From NCBI RefSeq assembly GCF_009696045.1, contig NZ_VUMT01000001.1, forward strand, positions 1 through 64,000: a DNA stretch of 64,000 bases, in the 5' to 3' direction. Shown here piece after piece: positions 59,715-64,000 of this stretch (position 1 is the first letter of the stretch; each line of letters begins with the position of its first letter). This DNA is from Velocimicrobium porci. Its GTDB lineage: Bacteria > Bacillota > Clostridia > Lachnospirales > Lachnospiraceae. The notes beneath the pieces are model-generated. The model searched no databases, was not told where the DNA came from, and saw nothing but the letters and a program-made list of their open reading frames with translations. A program made the translations under genes and the position numbers.

Positions 59715-61409
59715 TCAAAAAAACATCTTATTTTCTACATCGTACATTCCATTTGGCGTAATACGATAAGATGGAATAACAGGCAATGCTAAAAAAGATA
59801 ATGTGATAAACGGATCAATCTCTTTTGGTACTCCCATATCATGTGCTTGTTCAATCATAATTCTTAATGTTTCTTCTACTTCTTCATAGCTTTTTTGCGT
59901 CATTAATCCCATAATTTCTAAAGGCAATGTAAATGGTTCCTTTCCACTCCGAACAACCGTATATCCCCCTTTACAGTCAATCAGTTCCATTACCGCCCGA
60001 TTCATATCCTCATCATTATCTCCGACCACAATTAAATTATGAGAATCATGTCCAACCGTAGAAGCAATTGCACCATTTTCAATCGAAAATCCCTCTACAA
60101 TTCCAACACCTTTTTTTCCTGTATTATGATGACGCTCAAAAACTGCAATCTTTTGAAATTGCTTATTAGGCACAAATTCACCATCTTTTACATCAACTTC
60201 TTTTATCTCTCCGGTAGTCAAAATTTCCTTCGGTACTAATTCCAAAACAAATGCTTTTTGTTCTTTAAGAGGCAAAGAAAATTCTGACTTTCCCCGATAG
60301 TTAATATGCACGGTATCTGTTAATTTATTTCCTAACTTTTTCTCTTCTCTTTTTACTTCTTTTAGCCGTTTTCCTTTATAATAAACATCTTCTACTTCCA
60401 CTTTTTCCAAATTCGAAAGAACCAAAAGATCCGCCTGATACCCGGCCGCAATTGCTCCCAAATGTTTCAGCTCATAGCAAGTAGCCGGATAAAGCGTTGC
60501 CATCTTAATTGCTTCTATTGGAGAAATCCCAAGCTCAATTGCCTTCTGAACATTATAACTAATATGTCCCTGTTGCTTTATGTCTTCAATATGCTTGTCA
60601 TCCGTACAAAAACCAAACCGATTGCATGGCGTATGATGCTTTACAATTCCTGTTACAATCTGCTCCAGATTCTTTGCTGCTGTTCCCTCCCGAATCAGAA
60701 CAAACATTCCGGCGCGCACCTCTTTTATTGCATCTTCATAAGTGCAGCACTCATGATCTGTCTTTATTCCTGCAAGTGCATAACAATCTGCTTCCTGCCC
60801 TTTAAAACAGCCTCCATGACCGTCAATCTGTTTGGAATAAAATAATTTTAATTTTTCAAGCATTCCCTCATCCGCATTTAATACAGCCGGAATATCCATA
60901 ACTTCTCCTAAACCAAGAATTCTGTCTTCAGAAAGGTAGCTTTCCATGTCTTTTGCATTTAGCACTGCACCATTGCACTCAAATGGAAGGCATGGTACGC
61001 AAGACGGAACCATTACATAAATATTCGCCTGACACTCTTTTGTATCCTCTAAAATATAATCAATACCATCTTTTCCGGCTACATTCGCCGCTTCATGTGG
61101 ATCAACAATAAAAGTAGTAGTACCTTTTCGACCAGCCTGATAAATTAACTGGCTTGGATTTAATAACGTGGACTCTAAATGCAGATGAGCATCAATAAAT
61201 CCAGGGCAAATATATTTTCCGCTCATATCAATTTCTTCTTCACCTGCATATTGACCTACACCGACAATAACTCCCTCCTGAATTGCTATATCTGCCACAA
61301 ACAATTCATTTGTGAACACATCGACGATAATTCCTTGTTTTAATACTAGTTCTGCTTTTCTTTTTCCAAGTGCTATATCTGCATAGTTTTTATTATACTT
61401 ATATGACAT
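59715..61409 (-). CDS. ade: Adenine deaminase
   Basis: A 564-residue amidohydrolase of the bacterial Ade type. Metal ligands include GFIDAHLHLESTLLNP (about 72-87), FIVDPHEAANVAG, the DGHGGCF and KTDHECC segments, and FCTDDKHIEDI (about 271-281). The C-terminal domain has TVGHDSHNLIVVGDNDEDM. It converts adenine to hypoxanthine and ammonia. Downstream of three xanthine-dehydrogenase-type genes on the same strand (35-base gap), it would feed hypoxanthine to that enzyme, so the operon is a purine catabolic unit. Confidence 0.95.
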   Translation of the reverse strand: MSYKYNKNYADIALGKRKAELVLKQGIIVDVFTNELFVADIAIQEGVIVGVGQYAGEEEIDMSGKYICPGFIDAHLHLESTLLNPSQLIYQAGRKGTTTFIVDPHEAANVAGKDGIDYILEDTKECQANIYVMVPSCVPCLPFECNGAVLNAKDMESYLSEDRILGLGEVMDIPAVLNADEGMLEKLKLFYSKQIDGHGGCFKGQEADCYALAGIKTDHECCTYEDAIKEVRAGMFVLIREGTAAKNLEQIVTGIVKHHTPCNRFGFCTDDKHIEDIKQQGHISYNVQKAIELGISPIEAIKMATLYPATCYELKHLGAIAAGYQADLLVLSNLEKVEVEDVYYKGKRLKEVKREEKKLGNKLTDTVHINYRGKSEFSLPLKEQKAFVLELVPKEILTTGEIKEVDVKDGEFVPNKQFQKIAVFERHHNTGKKGVGIVEGFSIENGAIASTVGHDSHNLIVVGDNDEDMNRAVMELIDCKGGYTVVRSGKEPFTLPLEIMGLMTQKSYEEVEETLRIMIEQAHDMGVPKEIDPFITLSFLALPVIPSYRITPNGMYDVENKMFF

Positions 61410-61444
61410 CGAAATCTCCTTTTCTCAATTTAACAACTGGATAT

Positions 61445-61954
61445 TTAGCAGTTCTTTTCTTCTGCAAAATTACGTTGCGTCACTTGATAAGTTTCCTCTA
61501 CGATTCTTTCCATTGCATTTAATATATTTTCATATCCTGTACAACGACACAAATGCCCTGAAATAAGTTTTTTTAACTCTTCTCTATTATACCGCTTTCC
61601 TGTTCCCACAATTTCAACCGCCGACATAATTAAACCTGGTGTACAAAAACCACACTGTACCGCAGCCTCTTCCACAAATGCTTTTTGAATCGGACTTAAT
61701 TCGCCATTCGGTCCTTTCAATCCTTCTGTCGTTAAAATATGCTTTCCTTCTGCACATACCGTCATATAAATGCAGGAATCAATTGCTTCGCCATCTACCA
61801 ATACAGTACAGGCGCCACATTCTCCCACTTCACAGCCTTTTTTTACACTTGTTAAACCAAGACGGTTTCTAAGTGTTTCCAATAAGGATTCTCGTTCATC
61901 TACCGGAACCTCTACTTCTTTTCCATTCACAACCATATGTATTATCTTAAACAT
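61445..61954 (-). CDS. xdhC: Xanthine dehydrogenase-type 2Fe-2S subunit
   Basis: About 169 residues. An N-terminal plant-type ferredoxin cluster is bound by CEVGECGACTVLVDG plus the later Cys of AIDSC. The C-terminal helical domain binds a second cluster with VQCGFCTPG and GHLCRCTGYENI. It transfers electrons from the molybdenum to the FAD subunit. The ATG at 61954 follows GGGAGG and overlaps the FAD-subunit stop by 8 bases. The subunit letter follows the usual E. coli-type naming. Confidence 0.94.
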   Translation of the reverse strand: MFKIIHMVVNGKEVEVPVDERESLLETLRNRLGLTSVKKGCEVGECGACTVLVDGEAIDSCIYMTVCAEGKHILTTEGLKGPNGELSPIQKAFVEEAAVQCGFCTPGLIMSAVEIVGTGKRYNREELKKLISGHLCRCTGYENILNAMERIVEETYQVTQRNFAEEKNC

Positions 61955-62834
61955 CGATATTTCCTCCCCCTGCAATAACTGTTTCCTCAAATGCTCTTCG
62001 AAGCATTTCTTCTACCAACTGCAAACGAAATTCCTTTGATGCTCTCCAACTGGAACGTGGATGAACCTCTTTAAGAACATTTTCACAAATACAATCTAAT
62101 AATTCTCTCGAAACTGTCTTTCCCCGTGCCATCTGCTCTGCCTCTACACAACGCATTGGTACCGGTCCGGCTACACCATATCCTATTTTTAATTTTTCAA
62201 TTGCTTTTTTATCCGGCGTTAATTTTGTCATAACAGAACATCCAAGTGTAGCAATCTCCATCGCTTTTCGCTTTCCATACTTAATATATCTGCCATGATA
62301 TCCTTCATAATTTTCTTTTTCTATTCGAATTGCTGTTAATATTTCGTTTTGCTTTCTTACCGTTTTTCCGGCTCCCTGATACCACTCTGTAATTGGAATA
62401 ATTCGAGTCCCTTCAGGACCTTTTAATTCCATCTTTGCATCTAATACACATAAAGTAGAAGCACTATCTGCACTTGTCACACCATTACAGACATTTCCAC
62501 CTATTGTTCCCATATTTCTTATCTGCGGACCTCCAACCTGGTCAACTGCATCTCCCAGATTTGGTATATACTGTTTTATAATATCATCATTGGTAATATG
62601 AGAAAATACGGTTGCCGCTTTTATAATGATTGTTCCGTCTGAGTCCATCTCAATTCCTTTTAATTCAGGAATATTACTAATGTTAACCAAATGACATCCC
62701 GCCATTTTCCCTTCTCTTATTTTAATCAAAACGTCAGTTCCACCAGATATAACCTCAGCTTTTGGATTTTTTACCAGCTCTTCAATTGCTTCATCTACAG
62801 TTGAAGCTACAATTACTGATTCAATGTCGTACAT
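61947..62834 (-). CDS. xdhB: Xanthine dehydrogenase-type FAD-binding subunit
   Basis: A 295-residue subunit of the CO dehydrogenase/xanthine dehydrogenase flavoprotein family. FAD-binding motifs are AEVISGGTDVLIKIREGK (about 29-46) and QIRNMGTIGGNVCNGVTSADS (about 103-123), and the C-terminal domain has GRYIKYGKRKAMEIATLG. It accepts electrons from the 2Fe-2S subunit. It lies one base after the molybdenum-subunit stop, within one operon. Confidence 0.94.
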   Translation of the reverse strand: MYDIESVIVASTVDEAIEELVKNPKAEVISGGTDVLIKIREGKMAGCHLVNISNIPELKGIEMDSDGTIIIKAATVFSHITNDDIIKQYIPNLGDAVDQVGGPQIRNMGTIGGNVCNGVTSADSASTLCVLDAKMELKGPEGTRIIPITEWYQGAGKTVRKQNEILTAIRIEKENYEGYHGRYIKYGKRKAMEIATLGCSVMTKLTPDKKAIEKLKIGYGVAGPVPMRCVEAEQMARGKTVSRELLDCICENVLKEVHPRSSWRASKEFRLQLVEEMLRRAFEETVIAGGGNIDV

Positions 62835-62835
62835 G

Positions 62836-64000
62836 CTAATTCTCCCCCTTTCCTTTTATCAGACCATGCTCCATAAATTCTAATACCAGTTTTTCCGGAT
62901 TTAAAGGTAATGTATCAAAAGCTACTCCCGTAGCATGCAAAATCGCATTTCGAATTGCCGGTGCCTGAGGAATTGCCGGTGGTTCGCCCAACGCTTTGTT
63001 ACCAAAAGGTCCGGTCGGATCTTCTAATTCCACAAATGCAGTATTTAATTTTGGTGTGTCCATTGCTGTAGGCATTTTATAATCCAACAAATTATTATTG
63101 AGTGGTCTTCCGATTTTATCATATAGTAACTCTTCACCTAACGTATAACCAAGCCCCATACTCATACCACCGTGTACTTGTGCCTGGGCTAACTTTGGAT
63201 TCAAAAGTTTTCCGCTATCATGAACATTTATAATATCTATAATTTCTACCGTTCCATATGGAATATCGACTTCAACCTCAACAAAGCAGGCACCTGTTGC
63301 AAATGTATTATTTTTGCACTGGCTTGTTGCCTCCGCAGTAATATGCTCACAATGCTCCAAACTATAAAACGCTTCTTCTGCAAGTTCCCCTAATGATAAC
63401 AAAATTTCATTTGTATCTTTATCAACAATCTGATTTTGTTTCACATCCATTGTATCAGCCTTTTTCTGAAGCATATATTCTGCGTAAGCAAGAATCTTAT
63501 TCTTTAAGATTTTACCTGTTTTCTTTACAGCCATACCACTTACATAAGACTGTCTTGAAGCATAAGCTCCCGTATCAAATGGTGTGATATCTGTATCCTG
63601 AACCGTTAAAATATGTATATTATCTTCTGTTATCCCCGTTACTTCCGAAGCCATCTGTGTAAATACAGTATCTGCTCCCTGTCCAATCTCAGTTGCACCC
63701 ATTTGCAGCTGTATGGAACCATCTTGATTTAATATCATACGGCACGAAGCTGTTTCTAATGAAATTGGATATACCCCTGTCTTATAACAGAATATAGCCA
63801 TTCCAACACCTCTTCGTTTTGAACCTGTTTGATTTTTATATCTTTCTCTCTTTTCGTCCCACTTAATATGTTCTCTTCCGATTTTAATACACTCCTGTAA
63901 TCCATAAGAATGACAGGTTATTTTTGTATGCGGATCAACGTATCCTGCCTGCATACAATTTTTTAACCGAAATTCCAGTGGATCCATACCAATTGCATAA
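62836..64000 (-). CDS. xdhA: Xanthine dehydrogenase-type molybdenum-binding subunit (partial, cut by the window end)
   Basis: Only the C-terminal 387 or so residues lie in the window; the frame remains open through position 64000 (YAIG before MDPLEFRLKN). Molybdopterin-contact motifs seen: MGATEIGQGADTVFTQMAS, DTGAYASRQSYVSG, VHDSGKLLNPKLAQAQVHGGMSMGLGYTL, and GNKALGEPPAIPQAPAIRNAI, which includes the conserved catalytic Glu. It would hydroxylate hypoxanthine or xanthine, or a related purine. The start lies outside the window. Confidence 0.93.
   Translation of the reverse strand, partial: YAIGMDPLEFRLKNCMQAGYVDPHTKITCHSYGLQECIKIGREHIKWDEKRERYKNQTGSKRRGVGMAIFCYKTGVYPISLETASCRMILNQDGSIQLQMGATEIGQGADTVFTQMASEVTGITEDNIHILTVQDTDITPFDTGAYASRQSYVSGMAVKKTGKILKNKILAYAEYMLQKKADTMDVKQNQIVDKDTNEILLSLGELAEEAFYSLEHCEHITAEATSQCKNNTFATGACFVEVEVDIPYGTVEIIDIINVHDSGKLLNPKLAQAQVHGGMSMGLGYTLGEELLYDKIGRPLNNNLLDYKMPTAMDTPKLNTAFVELEDPTGPFGNKALGEPPAIPQAPAIRNAILHATGVAFDTLPLNPEKLVLEFMEHGLIKGKGEN

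Noticed and set aside
61410-61444. Purine riboswitch before ade
   Set aside because: The 35-base gap is too short for a purine aptamer; any riboswitch would lie upstream of xdhA, outside the window.

Overview
The window comes from a low-GC, anaerobic, spore-forming Firmicute of the class Clostridia, most likely Lachnospiraceae. The evidence is a class III (oxygen-sensitive) ribonucleotide reductase, both dipicolinate synthase subunits, a Csp-type subtilase, a DUF1836 regulator and the AT-rich base composition. No rRNA, tRNA or CRISPR array was seen.

Positions 1-4700 are accessory. A GC-richer block (about 125-3000) carries the marks of an integrative conjugative element (ICE): a thioester surface protein truncated near position 125, overlapping parA/parB, and a small element-associated protein. 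An AbiJ-like abortive-infection gene lies between this block and the 3' end of rlmD, a locus known in other Gram-positives as an ICE integration site. Positions 6680-9400 hold an unknown gene and two decayed TnpB-bearing insertion sequences. The second is a compressed IS607-type remnant bounded by a perfect 22-bp inverted repeat.

Positions 9400-16300 (+ strand) are mostly housekeeping genes: PHP phosphatase, YerC-like TrpR protein, DUF1836 protein, pcrA, a small acidic membrane protein, dpaA-dpaB and a DUF1294 protein. From 16370 to 30200 nearly everything is on the minus strand: asnB, a polysaccharide deacetylase, ilvE-DUF1653, a MATE transporter, an rbsR-rbsK-rbsD operon with a clear promoter and operator, nrdD-thyA-folA with paired NrdR boxes, and hflX.

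Positions 30600-42200 form a sugar-catabolic locus: two tandem paralogous LacI regulators, a fucose/arabinose-isomerase-like protein, a split transketolase, an FGGY kinase, and a ribose-type ABC importer with a DUF2291 lipoprotein. The enzyme set fits the isomerase-kinase-transketolase route for D-apiose, but the substrate is inferred. Two related 20-bp palindromes 150 bp apart lie upstream of the first regulator gene.

Positions 42300-50360 form a flavin-based extracellular electron transfer (FLEET)-like locus: Crp/Fnr regulator, membrane-anchored NDH-2, polyprenyl synthase, UbiA prenyltransferase, a two-repeat lipoprotein, ApbE flavin transferase and a TPR lipoprotein. The lipoprotein has two DLLASVT motifs in place of the canonical DxxSGAT flavinylation motif, which makes it the most interesting candidate here. 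EetA and EetB are not in the window.

Positions 50500-64000 hold a secreted GH18 chitinase with an unusual leader, an ECF-like sigma factor, a frameshifted surface protein with a 7 x 36-bp tandem repeat, a Csp-like subtilase, a Cache-domain chemoreceptor, and a purine operon (xdhA-xdhB-xdhC-ade) cut by the window end.
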